A DNA stretch of 64,000 bases from Bradyrhizobium sp. CB1717 (GCF_029714325.1 NZ_CP121666.1:5456001-5520000), one strand, 5' to 3'. Numbered from the stretch's first letter, positions 15,450 through 24,591 are shown. Notes: generated by a model not told the origin, from the sequence alone. Numbers and translations: made by a program.

Positions 15450-15884
15450 AAAAGCCGCAGTGCGGGAGGTTTTCCACGGCCGCCGGCCTCGCCGCGACGC
15501 CGGCAAACCGTCCACAGCGACCTGCGTCATAGCCGCGCACCTTCGCGTGAAGCTGCACCGCAAAAATCCCGCGGAAAACGCCTGATTCTGGAGCAGGCCG
15601 ACCAGTGCCGGGGGTTGCCGATGAAACGCGCATCAACGTTCGGCAATTTTCGTAAAGCCCCGGGCCCCTGCCTAGCAACCTTTGGAATGGCCTAGGCGTT
15701 AGCCACTCATACGGTGCCTTTGGGGGTGCAGGCAGCTGCGTGCCTACAAAATAGGCCGCAACTGATCTCCTTTTCAGCACTTTCCAATTCGGGATGCGCG
15801 GCCGATATGGGGATTCCAGTAACCACAATCGAACGAGTCGGGCGCACCATGGAGGCCAAGGCGCTTCGACCAAGGAGAATCACA
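15450..15884. other. Upstream regulatory region between glnII and the DUF2735 gene
   Basis: About 435 bp between divergent genes with no convincing coding sequence. It should carry the upstream activator sites for the sigma-54 promoter and the promoter of the plus-strand gene. A 6-bp inverted repeat (GCCTAG/CTAGGC) occurs near 15675-15700. Confidence 0.5.
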
Positions 15885-16088
15885 ATGATGAACAATGGTC
15901 TGAGTCACGGATCTGCGAAGATCTACCAATTCCCTGTCGGGGGCCGCGCGGCTCTCGCCGGACGCCGCTATGGCGATACCCGCCTTCCCGCCGATCACGC
16001 TTCGCTTCCCGCGAATGTCTCGATCTGCAGCGACAGCTGGTACCACCAGGACGCGGTCGACGAAGCCAAGCCCAAATGGGAACGCTAA
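15885..16088 (+). CDS. DUF2735 family protein
   Basis: A 67-residue protein starting MMNNGLSHGSAKIYQFPVGG, with an RRYGDTRLP block and the C-terminal WYHQDAVDEAKPKWER. These features (SAKIYQFP.GGR, WYH.AA..EAKP.) match the small DUF2735 family of rhizobia. AAGGAG lies 7 nt before the ATG. It is divergent from glnII, an association I recall from other rhizobial genomes that suggests a role in nitrogen regulation; no mechanism can be read from the sequence. Confidence 0.85.
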   Translation: MMNNGLSHGSAKIYQFPVGGRAALAGRRYGDTRLPADHASLPANVSICSDSWYHQDAVDEAKPKWER

Positions 16089-16143
16089 TGCCAGCTGCTG
16101 GTTTGGTACCGCCGCGCTCTCGCAAGCAGCCGGTGGCAGTTTG

Positions 16144-16179
16144 AAAAAGGGTCGAAACAACGGTGTTTCGGCCCTTTTT
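16144..16179. terminator. Bidirectional terminator
   Basis: AAAAAGGG-TCGAAACA pairs with TGTTTCGG-CCCTTTTT, with A/T tracts on both sides, between the convergent DUF2735 and MliC-like genes. It could serve both strands. Confidence 0.85.
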
Positions 16180-16198
16180 GATTCCAGTCGTCCCCCGG

Positions 16199-16525
16199 CT
16201 AGATCCCGGGCTTTTCGATCACCGCGCAGGCCGTGACCGGCCGCTTCAGATGCTTGACCGTGGTGGGCCCGGTCTTGGGAATCCTCAGTGTGATCCCCGC
16301 CCCCGAGTAGCGCGCCCCCGAAATCGCCAGCCGCTTGGCGAGTGTGACAGGTTCGCCATCGATCTGCAGAAAGGCGCGCTTGTCGTAGTCATAAAATCCC
16401 ACGATGAACTGCGTACCATCGGCGCAGCGGTAGGTCTTGAACGTCTGCGCGTCGGCCTGCCGCGCACCGAAAATTCCGCCCGCCAACATGCTGATCGCCA
16501 AAACAATGGCCTTGTGCCGGCCCAT
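16199..16525 (-). CDS. MliC-like lysozyme inhibitor
   Basis: A 108-residue exported protein. A signal peptide ends near RQADA and is followed by the small beta-barrel pattern of the MliC family: YRCADGTQFIVGFYD, AFLQIDGEPVTL, the SGARYSG loop and a final Cys (TACAV) that would pair with the Cys of YRC. Family members inhibit c-type lysozyme in the periplasm or outer membrane. No lipobox cysteine is seen, so a soluble periplasmic form is likely. Confidence 0.8.
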   Translation of the reverse strand: MGRHKAIVLAISMLAGGIFGARQADAQTFKTYRCADGTQFIVGFYDYDKRAFLQIDGEPVTLAKRLAISGARYSGAGITLRIPKTGPTTVKHLKRPVTACAVIEKPGI

Positions 16526-16596
16526 GATCGCCCCCTGTAATAGACCTCAAGGACGCCCGCCGTGCGTCCGTTGGAACCATAACCCAAGCTGATCTC

Positions 16597-17355
16597 ATGC
16601 AAGACTCTTCCCTAAAAGACTCCCCTACCCGCCATCTCGCCTTGCAAGGCGCCAGCAATTTTCGCGACCTCGGCGGCTATCGGACCGCCGACGGCCGCAC
16701 CACGCGCTGGCGGCACATCTTTCGTTCCAATCATCTCGGGCAGCTCACCGCAGCCGATGTCGAGATCGTCCGCGCGCTCGGCGTCAAAAGCGCGTTCGAT
16801 TTTCGCGGGGTGGAGGAGCGCGCGGCCGGCGTCTGCGTCGTCAACGAGATCACGGTGTATTCGCTGCCGATCGAGCCGACCGTCGTCGCCGCGCTGCGCG
16901 CCGAGCTCGCGCAGGGCACGTTGACCGCACCGGTCGCGCTCGAGCTCATGCGCGAATCCTATCGCAACTATGTTCGCCACAACACGCACAGCTTTCGCGC
17001 GCTGTTCAGTCATCTCCTCGAAGACCGCGCGCCGCTCGTGATCCACTGCACCGCCGGCAAGGACCGCACCGGCTTTGCCAGCGCGCTGATCCTGCATGCG
17101 CTGGGCGTCCCCGACGACGTCATTGCCGAGGATTACCTTTTGACCAACCGCCACTACAAGCGCGACCCGTCGAACGCCGCCGATCTTCCCGCCGACGTTA
17201 TCGACGCGATCGGCTCGGTCGAGGCCTCGTACCTGGCGGCCGCCTTCGAAGCCGTCGGGCGCGACTATGGCGATCTCGAAACCTACTTGCGCGATGGGCT
17301 CAAGCTCGGCACAGCAGAGCGCACCGCACTGAAGGCGCGCTATCTGCAAGCGTAA
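16597..17355 (+). CDS. Tyrosine-protein phosphatase
   Basis: A 252-residue phosphatase with the signature HCTAGKDRTGFA: catalytic Cys151 and Arg157 of the CX5R loop. The N-terminal NFRDLGGYRTADGR block is characteristic of the bacterial Tyr/Ser phosphatase family, which includes phosphoinositide-acting members such as mycobacterial PtpB. No signal peptide is present, so it is cytoplasmic. The SDR gene follows 20 bp downstream and is likely co-transcribed. Confidence 0.88.
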   Translation: MQDSSLKDSPTRHLALQGASNFRDLGGYRTADGRTTRWRHIFRSNHLGQLTAADVEIVRALGVKSAFDFRGVEERAAGVCVVNEITVYSLPIEPTVVAALRAELAQGTLTAPVALELMRESYRNYVRHNTHSFRALFSHLLEDRAPLVIHCTAGKDRTGFASALILHALGVPDDVIAEDYLLTNRHYKRDPSNAADLPADVIDAIGSVEASYLAAAFEAVGRDYGDLETYLRDGLKLGTAERTALKARYLQA

Positions 17356-17375
17356 GCCACCGCGCCGGGAGAACG

Positions 17376-18059
17376 ATGATGCAAGGCAAGGTTCTGGTCG
17401 TCACCGGCGTGCTCGGCGCGCTGGGCAAAGTGGTTGCCGACATCGCGCAGTCCCGCGGCGCGCTCATCGCCGGCATCGATCATGCGCCCTCGCAACTAGC
17501 GGCGACGCCCGAGCGCATCGAGATCGGCGGCGTCGATCTGTCCGACGCGGCTCAGGCGACGACGGCGATCGATGCGGCGGCGAAGCATTTCGGCCGGCTC
17601 GACGCACTGATCAACATCGCCGGCGGATTCGCCTTCGAGATCGTCGGCGACGGCGACATCACGACGTGGCAACGCATGTATGCGTTGAACGTGCTGACGG
17701 CGCTAAACACCTCGCGCGCAGCGCTACCGCATCTCGCCGCGTCCAGGGCCGGCCGCATCGTCAATATCGGTGCCATGGGCGCGCTCCAGGCAGGCTCCGG
17801 CATGGGCCCCTATGCCGCCTCAAAGGCCGGCGTGCATCGGCTCACCGAGGCGCTCGCCAGTGAGTGGAAGGGCAAGCTCACCGTGAACGCGGTGCTGCCC
17901 TCGATCATCGACACCAAGGCCAACCGGGCCGACATGCCGAAGGCGGATTTTTCCAAGTGGGTGACGCCGCAGGAGCTCGCAGAGGTGATCCTGTTCCTCG
18001 CCAGCGATGCCGCGAGCGGCATCACCGGCGCGCTGATCCCGGTCGGCGGGCGGGTGTAG
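17376..18059 (+). CDS. SDR family NAD(P)-dependent oxidoreductase
   Basis: A 227-residue short-chain dehydrogenase. The N-terminal nucleotide fold reads VVTGVLGALGKVVA (TGxxGxxG-like), a NIAGGFAF segment corresponds to the NAG motif, and YAASKAG supplies the catalytic Tyr and Lys. The usual catalytic Ser strand reads IVNIGAMGAL, where Ser seems to be replaced or shifted. The substrate is unknown. Two ATGs adjoin (17376, 17379); the second is better spaced from GGGAG. Confidence 0.87.
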   Translation: MMQGKVLVVTGVLGALGKVVADIAQSRGALIAGIDHAPSQLAATPERIEIGGVDLSDAAQATTAIDAAAKHFGRLDALINIAGGFAFEIVGDGDITTWQRMYALNVLTALNTSRAALPHLAASRAGRIVNIGAMGALQAGSGMGPYAASKAGVHRLTEALASEWKGKLTVNAVLPSIIDTKANRADMPKADFSKWVTPQELAEVILFLASDAASGITGALIPVGGRV

Positions 18060-18155
18060 CTGCGTTCAGATCGGAACGTCCGGGCGAGGCCCGGATTCAA
18101 TCGGAGCCGAGAAGGCTCTAGACTGCCCGCAACTGATTCTTCGATCGGACCACAA

Positions 18156-18842
18156 GTGGAAACCGCGCTCTACCTGCCCGTCAAACGCTTCCTCGAAGAG
18201 CTCGGCTTCACCGTGAAGGGCGAGATTGGCGGCTGCGATCTCGTCGGCCTCAGCGCCGGCGATCCGCCTGTCGTGGTGATCGGCGAGCTGAAGCTCGCCT
18301 TCAATCTCGAGCTGATCCTGCAGGCGGTCGACCGCGCGCCGGCGGGCGACGAGGTCTGGATCGCCGCAAAAATGTCCGCGCGAGGCAAGGGACGCGAAAG
18401 TGACGCGCGCTACCGCAATCTCTGCCGCCGCCTCGGCTTCGGCATGCTCGGCGTCACCGACCGCGGCCAGATCGAGGTGCTGGTGAAGCCGCCGACGGCG
18501 GCCCCGCGCCGCGAGCCGAAGATTCGCTCACGACTCGTTGCCGAGCATCAGCGCCGCCAGGGCGATCCCGTACTCGGCGGCAGCACGCGCGCGCCGATCA
18601 TGACGGCCTACCGGCAGCAGGCGCTGGCTTGCGCATCAGAGCTCGCGACAGGCCCGCGGCCCGTGCGCGAGCTGCGTGTGCGGTGTCCCGATGCCGGCAA
18701 GATCTTGCTTAACAATGTGTATGGCTGGTTCGAGCGTGCCGAGCGGGGAATCTACGGGCTCACCGAGGCTGGACACGCCGCCCTGAAGCGCTGGCCGCAG
18801 CACCGGATCGAGGCCGATGCCGGTGCTCCGTCACCGTCCTGA
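18156..18842 (+). CDS. DUF2161 family, putative PD-(D/E)XK phosphodiesterase
   Basis: A 228-residue protein starting with GTG at 18156 (ETALYLPVKRFLEELGF). The N-terminal half has the restriction-nuclease-like pattern GGCDLVGL ... VVVIGELKL, giving D and E-x-K catalytic residues. The C-terminal half is a winged-helix-like domain (RPVRELRVRC...GIYGLTEAGHAAL). This architecture matches the DUF2161 family; a nuclease role is predicted from the fold, not shown. It follows the SDR gene after about 95 bp. Confidence 0.82.
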   Translation: METALYLPVKRFLEELGFTVKGEIGGCDLVGLSAGDPPVVVIGELKLAFNLELILQAVDRAPAGDEVWIAAKMSARGKGRESDARYRNLCRRLGFGMLGVTDRGQIEVLVKPPTAAPRREPKIRSRLVAEHQRRQGDPVLGGSTRAPIMTAYRQQALACASELATGPRPVRELRVRCPDAGKILLNNVYGWFERAERGIYGLTEAGHAALKRWPQHRIEADAGAPSPS

Positions 18843-18890
18843 TGCCGGATCGATGCAAGCGGTGAATAGCTGAGATGCCACACCAAATTC

Positions 18891-18911
18891 ATATTGCAAT
18901 GCAACATATGC
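18891..18911. promoter_or_regulatory. Palindromic operator-like site
   Basis: The core TTGCAATGCAA (18895-18905) is a perfect odd palindrome flanked by CATA and TATG. It lies about 35-55 bp before the start of the gene at 18946, where a regulator or promoter would be expected. Confidence 0.4.
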
Positions 18912-18945
18912 AGCACTAGGTATCCCGGATCGAAATGAGGCTACC

Positions 18946-19251
18946 ATGAGCGCAGACTGGAATACCAAATATGGCACGCGGCGCGTGCGTCACGATCCGC
19001 CGACCCTGGACGAGGCGATCTTTGCCGCCGTCGGTATCACCGACGACCAGGAGCAGCAGGCCGAGATCGCCGCAGCTCTGATGGGGATGCCGCTCGATGT
19101 CGTCCAGGCCGAGGTGAAGAAGCAGGCCCGCACCAACAGCCGCATCACAGCCACGCGCGTGATTGCCGGCGAACAGGGCGCGCAGCGCTCGGTGGTGGTC
19201 GAACGCCGCGTCGTTCGCCGCTTCAGCACCGCCACGCGCACCGGTACCTGA
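18946..19251 (+). CDS. Small conserved hypothetical protein
   Basis: A 101-residue protein, MSADWNTKYGTRRVRHDPPT at the N-terminus. The central LDEAIFAAVGITDDQEQQAEIAAALMGMP segment looks helical, and the C-terminus is very basic (VVERRVVRRFSTATRTGT). The basic tail could bind nucleic acid. I do not recognise a family name. The coding frame is good and a terminator follows directly. Confidence 0.75.
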   Translation: MSADWNTKYGTRRVRHDPPTLDEAIFAAVGITDDQEQQAEIAAALMGMPLDVVQAEVKKQARTNSRITATRVIAGEQGAQRSVVVERRVVRRFSTATRTGT

Positions 19252-19277
19252 GCGTTCATTTCTCGATCCGAAAATAC

Positions 19278-19309
19278 AAAAGCGGACCGGTTTTGCCGGT
19301 CCGCTTTTT
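19278..19309. terminator. Bidirectional terminator
   Basis: The 10-bp stem AGCGGACCGG / CCGGTCCGCT with a TTTTG loop, preceded by an A-run and followed by five Ts, sits between convergent genes. The sequence after it (CTTTTTGATTCCAGTC) is identical to that after the terminator at 16144. Confidence 0.9.
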
Positions 19310-19330
19310 GATTCCAGTCCGCGCTTCGAA

Positions 19331-19936
19331 CTAGGCGGCGCGATTGCCGTACATGCTGGAGATGAGCTTCCAGCAGGTCGAGTTGAAGCTGAGCAGCGCG
19401 CGGCCCGCCGTAAATGGCGCTGCCGCGAGATCCGCCAGTTCGGCCTCGGGCGTCTTGGCGAGATCGATCGTGCCGGTCGATTCGCCGTGGCGGAAGGCCA
19501 GATGCGCGCCGAACTTCCTGGCGAGCGCCCGCATCGCGTGATTCTCGGCGCCGGTGGTGATACGCAGCTGCTTGTAGCCCTTCCAGCGCGCTTCCGCGAT
19601 CAGGCGACGGAACAGCACGGTGCCGACGCCCTGGCGGCGTGCGGAGCCCTCCACGCTGAAAGCGACCTCGGGCAGTGAACCGTCTTCCGGCGGATGCAGT
19701 TCGGCCGCACCGCGAACCACGCCGTCGACGATATAGGCGACGATGACGGTGCCGTCCTCGGCGCAGCGGGCGGCATAACGCTCGATGAAGCTGTCGTCGA
19801 GAAAGCCGTTGAAACGGTCGTGCCGGCTTTCGGCATCGAGTCTCAGCAGGTGATCGCGCAGAAGCGCCAATTCTTCCTGCTGAATCAGGGTCCGCACATA
19901 GCCCGGGGCGGTGCGGACGGTCTCTTGAAGTACCAC
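19331..19936 (-). CDS. GNAT family N-acetyltransferase
   Basis: A 201-residue GNAT protein. The acetyl-CoA-binding motif A reads EVAFSVEGSARRQGVGTVLFRRLIAEA (RRQGVG is the pyrophosphate loop), preceded by a strand-rich DGTVIVAYIVDGVVRGAAEL core and followed by ENHAMRALARKFGAHL. The C-terminal tail continues beyond the usual fold. The substrate is unknown. Confidence 0.85.
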   Translation of the reverse strand: MVLQETVRTAPGYVRTLIQQEELALLRDHLLRLDAESRHDRFNGFLDDSFIERYAARCAEDGTVIVAYIVDGVVRGAAELHPPEDGSLPEVAFSVEGSARRQGVGTVLFRRLIAEARWKGYKQLRITTGAENHAMRALARKFGAHLAFRHGESTGTIDLAKTPEAELADLAAAPFTAGRALLSFNSTCWKLISSMYGNRAA

Positions 19937-20088
19937 GTCAAAACTCCTCTTGGTGTCCCTCGAGGAGGCGTTCGAATCCCTAGGCCCCCTATATTGTGCA
20001 TCGCAACACGCTTTTCAAGGCGGGAACCTGCCCAACTTAGCGGCATCGGGAACGACTATTTCGTTAACAAAATCAAGGCCCCGTAGTC

Positions 20089-20487
20089 TTACAGGACCAG
20101 CTGCGTCTGGGTCACCACAGCCACCAGCTTGCCGTCCTCGGTCTCCAGCCGGGTGGTCCAGACCTGGGTCCGCCGGCCCCGGTGGACCGGCGTGGCGATG
20201 GCGATGACCGTGGCCCCCTCCCTGGCCCCGCCGATGAAATTGGTCTTGCTCTCCAGCGTCGTGGTGCCCTTGGCGTCTTCGGGCAGGTTGATCACAGTCG
20301 CCGCGGCGCCGACGGAATCGGCCAGCGCCATCACCGCGCCGCCATGGATGGTGTGGTGCAGGGTGCAGAGATCAGGCCGGACCGTCATCCGCGCCACCAC
20401 GCGGTCCTTCTCGGCCTCGACGAACTCGACGCCTTTGAGCTCGGCGAACGGCATCTTCATCGCTTTAAGTTTCTCGAGCGGCGTCAT
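20089..20487 (-). CDS. PaaI-type hotdog thioesterase
   Basis: About 132 residues from the ATG at 20487, which has GGAGGAG upstream; a slightly longer frame exists. The hotdog-fold thioesterase signature HHTIHGGAVMALADS holds the HGG catalytic turn, and the central helix and TTTLESKTNFIGGA strand follow. PaaI-like enzymes hydrolyse aromatic or short acyl-CoA thioesters in the cytoplasm. Confidence 0.87.
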   Translation of the reverse strand: MTPLEKLKAMKMPFAELKGVEFVEAEKDRVVARMTVRPDLCTLHHTIHGGAVMALADSVGAAATVINLPEDAKGTTTLESKTNFIGGAREGATVIAIATPVHRGRRTQVWTTRLETEDGKLVAVVTQTQLVL

Positions 20488-20605
20488 CGGATCTCCTCCC
20501 AATTCGTTGTGTTCTCAGCGTGAATTGCTTCGCGCGGCAAGGCAATGACGTCCGAGGTAATGGCCGCCGTGACATCCGCTGCGGCATGAGCACATATGGT
20601 CCACC

Positions 20606-21394
20606 ATGCGCCATTACCCGCCCCGCCGTATCGTCTGCCTGACCGAGGAGACGGTCGAGACACTCTACCTGCTCGGCGAGCAGGACCGCATTGTTGGCGT
20701 GTCCGGTTACGCCGTCCGTCCGCCGCAGGTGCGGCGGGAAAAACCGAGGGTGTCGGCCTTCGTCTCCGCGGACATCCCGAAGGTCCTGGCGCTGGAGCCG
20801 GATTTGGTGCTGGCCTTCTCCGATCTCCAGGCCGGCATCGTCGCCGATCTCGTGCGGGCCGGTGTCGACGTCCACGTTTTCAACCAGCGTGATGTTGCTG
20901 GCATCCTGGCGATGATCCGGACGCTGGGTGCGCTGGTCGGTACGGCCGAACGCGCGGAGGATCTCGCTCGGAGTTTTGAGCGGCGGCTCGACGCAATCGC
21001 AGCAACGCCCCGCCCCTCGACGCGGCCAAAGGTCTATTTCGAGGAGTGGGACGATCCGTTGATCTCCGGCATCGGCTGGGTGTCCGAGCTGATCGAAATC
21101 GCCGGGGGCGTGGATGTCTTCCCGGATCTGCGGCATCGGCAGGCGGCAAAGGATCGGATCGTTTCGACGGAGGCGGTGCGCGAGGCGGCACCCGACATGA
21201 TCCTCGCCTCATGGTGCGGCAAGAAGGTCGTCCCTGCCCGCATCCGCGCGCGCGATGGCTGGAGCGACATCCCCGCCGTACGCAACGACCGCATCGTCGA
21301 GATCAAGTCGCCGCTCATATTGCAGCCGGGACCGGCGGCGCTGACGGACGGGCTCGATGCGATCGTGACGGCGCTGTGGGGGACCCACTCCTGA
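20606..21394 (+). CDS. BtuF-like cobalamin/haem-type binding protein
   Basis: A 262-residue protein of the BtuF/FhuD helical-backbone binding fold: RRIVCLTEETVETLYLLGEQDRIVGVSGYA at the N-terminus, then LALEPDLVLAFSDLQ and the GWVSELIEIAGGVDVF segment. There is no signal peptide, so it is not evidently periplasmic, and no transporter genes adjoin it. Related signal-less proteins are often annotated as cobalamin-binding. A long palindromic repeat follows the stop codon. Confidence 0.8.
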   Translation: MRHYPPRRIVCLTEETVETLYLLGEQDRIVGVSGYAVRPPQVRREKPRVSAFVSADIPKVLALEPDLVLAFSDLQAGIVADLVRAGVDVHVFNQRDVAGILAMIRTLGALVGTAERAEDLARSFERRLDAIAATPRPSTRPKVYFEEWDDPLISGIGWVSELIEIAGGVDVFPDLRHRQAAKDRIVSTEAVREAAPDMILASWCGKKVVPARIRARDGWSDIPAVRNDRIVEIKSPLILQPGPAALTDGLDAIVTALWGTHS

Positions 21395-21403
21395 TCCATC
21401 CGC

Positions 21404-21491
21404 CGTCATTGCGAGCGCAGCGAAGCAATCCAGAGTGCCTCCGCGGAAGGATCCTGGATTGCTTCGTCGCGAGAGCTCCTCGCAATGACGG
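21404..21491. repeat. 88-bp long palindromic element, copy 1
   Basis: Runs from CGTCATTGCGAGCGCAGCGA to CTCCTCGCAATGACGG. The outer about 35 bases at each end are nearly complementary, so the whole element folds into one long hairpin. Two further copies lie at 24696 and, inverted, at 41231. Confidence 0.9.
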
Positions 21492-21509
21492 CTAGGCGGG
21501 CACCGTTGC

Positions 21510-22718
21510 TCACGTCACGGCGTTCACGACCTGATATTCCGGCCGCCGCCACACCTCGCCTGCGATCACGTCCTCGATGATCTCGGCTGCCCTCATGATC
21601 TCGCTCTCGCCGATATACAGCGGCGTGAGGCCGAACCGCATGATATCGGGCGCGCGGAAATCGCCGATGACGCCGCGGGCGATCAGGGCCTGCATGGCGG
21701 CGTAACCGCCGTCGAAGGCGAACGAGACCTGCGAGCCGCGGCGCTCGTGTTCGCGCGGCGTGACGACCTTGAGCTGCGGGCAGCGGCGTTCGACTTCCGC
21801 AATCAGGAGATCGCCGAGCGCCAGTGATCGCGCGCGGACCTCGGCGATGTCGACGCGGTCCCAGATGTCGAGCGAAGCCTCCAGTGCCGCCATCGCCAGC
21901 ACCGGCGGCGTGCCGACGCGCATGCGCTCGACGCCGCCGGCGGCTGCATAAGCGAGCTCGAATGCAAACGGCTTGGCATGCCCCATCCAGCCCGACAGCG
22001 CCGCGCGCGCAGTATCGGCGTGGCGCGGCGCGACGTAGAGGAAGGCCGGCGCGCCGGGGCCGGCGTTGATGTATTTGTAGGTGCAGCCCGCGGCAAAATC
22101 GGCGCCGCAGCCGGCGAGCTCGACCGGCAGCGCGCCGGCCGAATGGGCGAGATCCCAGACCGTGACGATGCCGAGCGCATGCGCTTTCGCCGTCAGCTTC
22201 GCCATGTCGTGGCGGCGGCCGGTGCGATAGTCGACCTCGGTAATGTAGAGAACCGCGATCTCCTCTGACAACGACGCCTCGATCTCCTCCGGTGCCACCA
22301 GGCGCAATTGATGGCCGCGCCCGAGCGTCGCGATCAGGCCCTCGGCCATGTAGAGATCGGTCGGGAAATTGCCGGTGTCCGACAATACGACCTTGCGCGA
22401 TGCGTTCATGTCGAGCGCCGCCGCCAGCGCCTGGTAGACCTTCAGCGACAGCGTGTCGCCGACCATCACCGAGCCGGCTTCCGCGCCGATCAGCCGGGCG
22501 ATGCGATCGCCGACATGACGCGGCTGCGCGTACCAGCCCGCTGTATTCCAGGCGCGGATCAGCTCATTGCCCCACTCGGTCGTGATGACGCGATTGACGC
22601 GCTCGGCGACGCCAAGCGGCAGCGCGCCGAGCGAGTTGCCATCGAGATAGATCACGCCGTCAGGCAGATGGAACAGGGCCTTGGTGTCGTCATAGACGCG
22701 ATATCTGGTCATAGACAT
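21510..22718 (-). CDS. kynU: Kynureninase
   Basis: A 402-residue PLP enzyme that cleaves kynurenine to anthranilate and alanine. The N-terminal IYLDGNSLGALP, the GNFPTDLYM segment and WDLAHSAGALP (Asp189 at the PLP ring) are typical. CTYKYINAGPGAPAF supplies the Schiff-base lysine (Lys215). It follows kynA by 13 bp on the same strand and completes tryptophan-to-anthranilate degradation with its neighbours. Confidence 0.95.
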   Translation of the reverse strand: MSMTRYRVYDDTKALFHLPDGVIYLDGNSLGALPLGVAERVNRVITTEWGNELIRAWNTAGWYAQPRHVGDRIARLIGAEAGSVMVGDTLSLKVYQALAAALDMNASRKVVLSDTGNFPTDLYMAEGLIATLGRGHQLRLVAPEEIEASLSEEIAVLYITEVDYRTGRRHDMAKLTAKAHALGIVTVWDLAHSAGALPVELAGCGADFAAGCTYKYINAGPGAPAFLYVAPRHADTARAALSGWMGHAKPFAFELAYAAAGGVERMRVGTPPVLAMAALEASLDIWDRVDIAEVRARSLALGDLLIAEVERRCPQLKVVTPREHERRGSQVSFAFDGGYAAMQALIARGVIGDFRAPDIMRFGLTPLYIGESEIMRAAEIIEDVIAGEVWRRPEYQVVNAVT

Positions 22719-22731
22719 TTCTTGGACATTT

Positions 22732-23571
22732 CTACAGAATGGTACGGACGCGCCAGAGCTCGGGAAACAGCTCGACCTCCAGCATGCGCTTGAGATAACT
22801 GACGCCGCCGGTTCCGCCCGTGCCCCGCTTGAAACCGATGACGCGCTCGACAGTGGTCACGTGGTTGAAGCGCCAGCGCCGGAAATAATCCTCGAAATCG
22901 ACCAGCTTCTCGGCAAGCTCATAGAGCATCCAGTGCGTCTCCGGCGCCTCATAGACGATACGCCAGGCTTGCAGCACACCTTCGTTGAAGCTGTGGGTCT
23001 CGCGGACATCGCGCGCCAAGACCGCCGCCGGCATCTTCAACCCGTTGCGGTCGGCGAGCCTGAGCACCTCGTCATAGAGGCTTGGGGTCGCCAGCTCAGA
23101 TTCGAGCAGTTTTGTCGTTTCCACATCGTGCGCGTGCGGCTTCAGCATCGCATGGTTGCGATTGCCCAGCAAAAATTCGATCAGCCGGTACTGGCGGGAC
23201 TGGAAGCCCGAGGACTGGCCGAGCTGCGAGCGGAAACGTGTGTACTCGCTCGGCGTCATGGTCCGCAGCACGTCCCAGGCGTTGTTGAGCTGCTCGAAGA
23301 TCCGCGACATCCGCGCCAGCATCTTCATCGCAGGGGCAACCTCGTCTTTGGCGATGGCGCGGCGTGCGGCGCTGAGCTCGTGGATGGCAAGCCGCATCCA
23401 CAGCTCCGTGGTCTGATGCTGGATGATGAACAGCATCTCGTCATGCGCCTCCGACAGCGGGTGCTGCGCGCCGAGGATCGCATCGAGCGCGAGATAGTCG
23501 CCATAGGACATGCGCTTTGCGAAATCGGTCTCGGCGCCTTCGCTTGAGGGATCGTAATCGCTGGACGTCAT
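22732..23571 (-). CDS. kynA: Tryptophan 2,3-dioxygenase
   Basis: A 279-residue haem enzyme that opens the indole ring of tryptophan to N-formylkynurenine. The N-terminal [18 protein letters not shown], the [19 protein letters not shown] helix with the substrate-pocket histidine, [17 protein letters not shown] and the C-terminal [23 protein letters not shown] haem-side segment are all present. A GGGAGGG ribosome site precedes the ATG. It is the middle gene of the kynurenine operon. Confidence 0.96.
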   Translation of the reverse strand: MTSSDYDPSSEGAETDFAKRMSYGDYLALDAILGAQHPLSEAHDEMLFIIQHQTTELWMRLAIHELSAARRAIAKDEVAPAMKMLARMSRIFEQLNNAWDVLRTMTPSEYTRFRSQLGQSSGFQSRQYRLIEFLLGNRNHAMLKPHAHDVETTKLLESELATPSLYDEVLRLADRNGLKMPAAVLARDVRETHSFNEGVLQAWRIVYEAPETHWMLYELAEKLVDFEDYFRRWRFNHVTTVERVIGFKRGTGGTGGVSYLKRMLEVELFPELWRVRTIL

Positions 23572-23605
23572 GGCTGGCCCTCCCGATCGATCATTCCCGG
23601 CCCGC

Positions 23606-24415
23606 TCAATCGAGGCCGATCAGGCGCGCGGTGATCTGCGACGACGGATCCTTGAGCCCGTCGATCACGGTGAAATGGTTCAGCGCAGGCTCGATCACGA
23701 GGTGCGTCTGCACGTCGAAACCGGTCCAGACATTGGCCAGCAGGTCGGACTGGCGGATGAATTCGGGTCGCTCGCCACCGCCGACCCAGGCGGTCACGGG
23801 CGAATGGCCGCGCGGCAGATGCAGCGCCGCGCTTTCCAGCGTCGCCTCCTCCATGGTCATACGCAGCGTGTCGTTCATCTTCGTCTTGAGCAGCGGCCGC
23901 AGATCATGCAGGCCGCTGATCGAGAGCGTGCCGGCGATGCGGTTGAAGACGGCAGGTTCGAGCCGGCTGTCGTCGCACAGCATGCGGGTGACGAGATGGC
24001 CGCCGGCCGAATGCCCGGCAAGCCGGATCGGGCCGGAAACGAGCGAGGCGGCCTTGGCGATCGCGGCGGTGATTTCGGCTGTCATGTCGGAGATGCGCGC
24101 GGCTGGCGCCAGCGTGTAGCCCGGCAGCGCCACGGTCCAGCCATGATGCCGCGCGCCTTCGGCCAGATCCGTCCAGGTCGACTTGTCGAAACGCATCCAG
24201 TAGCCGCCATGGACGAACACGACGAGGCCCTTGCTGTCGCCGTCAGGCAGGATCAGGTCGAGCGTCTGGCGCTCACCGGAGCCATAGGCGATGTCGGCGC
24301 GAAAATCCTTCAGTCCAGCACGGTAGGCTGCCGCCCGCTCTGCCCATTGTGCCGGCATCTTGTCCGAGCCCGGGATATGGGCCGAATTGGCGTAAGCATC
24401 ATCCCAATCGCGCAT
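23606..24415 (-). CDS. Alpha/beta hydrolase, probable kynurenine formamidase
   Basis: About 269 residues. The oxyanion motif HGGYW and the nucleophile elbow GHSAGG are those of arylformamidases of the alpha/beta-hydrolase class; a late His (ALNHFTV) completes the triad. Position 34 bp before kynA supports N-formylkynurenine hydrolysis. The cyclase-like bacterial KynB is unrelated in fold, so this is an analogous enzyme. The start at 24415 has GAGGG 8 nt upstream; a longer frame begins at 24439. Confidence 0.8.
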   Translation of the reverse strand: MRDWDDAYANSAHIPGSDKMPAQWAERAAAYRAGLKDFRADIAYGSGERQTLDLILPDGDSKGLVVFVHGGYWMRFDKSTWTDLAEGARHHGWTVALPGYTLAPAARISDMTAEITAAIAKAASLVSGPIRLAGHSAGGHLVTRMLCDDSRLEPAVFNRIAGTLSISGLHDLRPLLKTKMNDTLRMTMEEATLESAALHLPRGHSPVTAWVGGGERPEFIRQSDLLANVWTGFDVQTHLVIEPALNHFTVIDGLKDPSSQITARLIGLD

Positions 24416-24591
24416 CGTGACTTCCCTCGGCGGACTCAAGGCCCTGCGAATCCGCCTTCGCTCTTCGAGCTACGGCGGACAAGCCGGGCGCCAGTCTGCC
24501 ACCGGCGCGGCCGGCATCCTAGTCTTTATTTTAAGCTTAAAGGATTTGGGGGAGCCGGTGGATTGGGCAAAGGTTGCCCCAGCTGAGATAC

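Noticed and set aside
15439..15873. A 144-codon minus-strand frame upstream of glnII
   Set aside because: It covers the glnII promoter region, has no recognisable domain or ribosome site, and overlaps the DUF2735 gene's leader.
19961..19995. tRNA-like T-arm word GTTCGAATCC
   Set aside because: No acceptor stem, anticodon arm or CCA end could be assembled around it, and it lies just upstream of a GNAT gene start.
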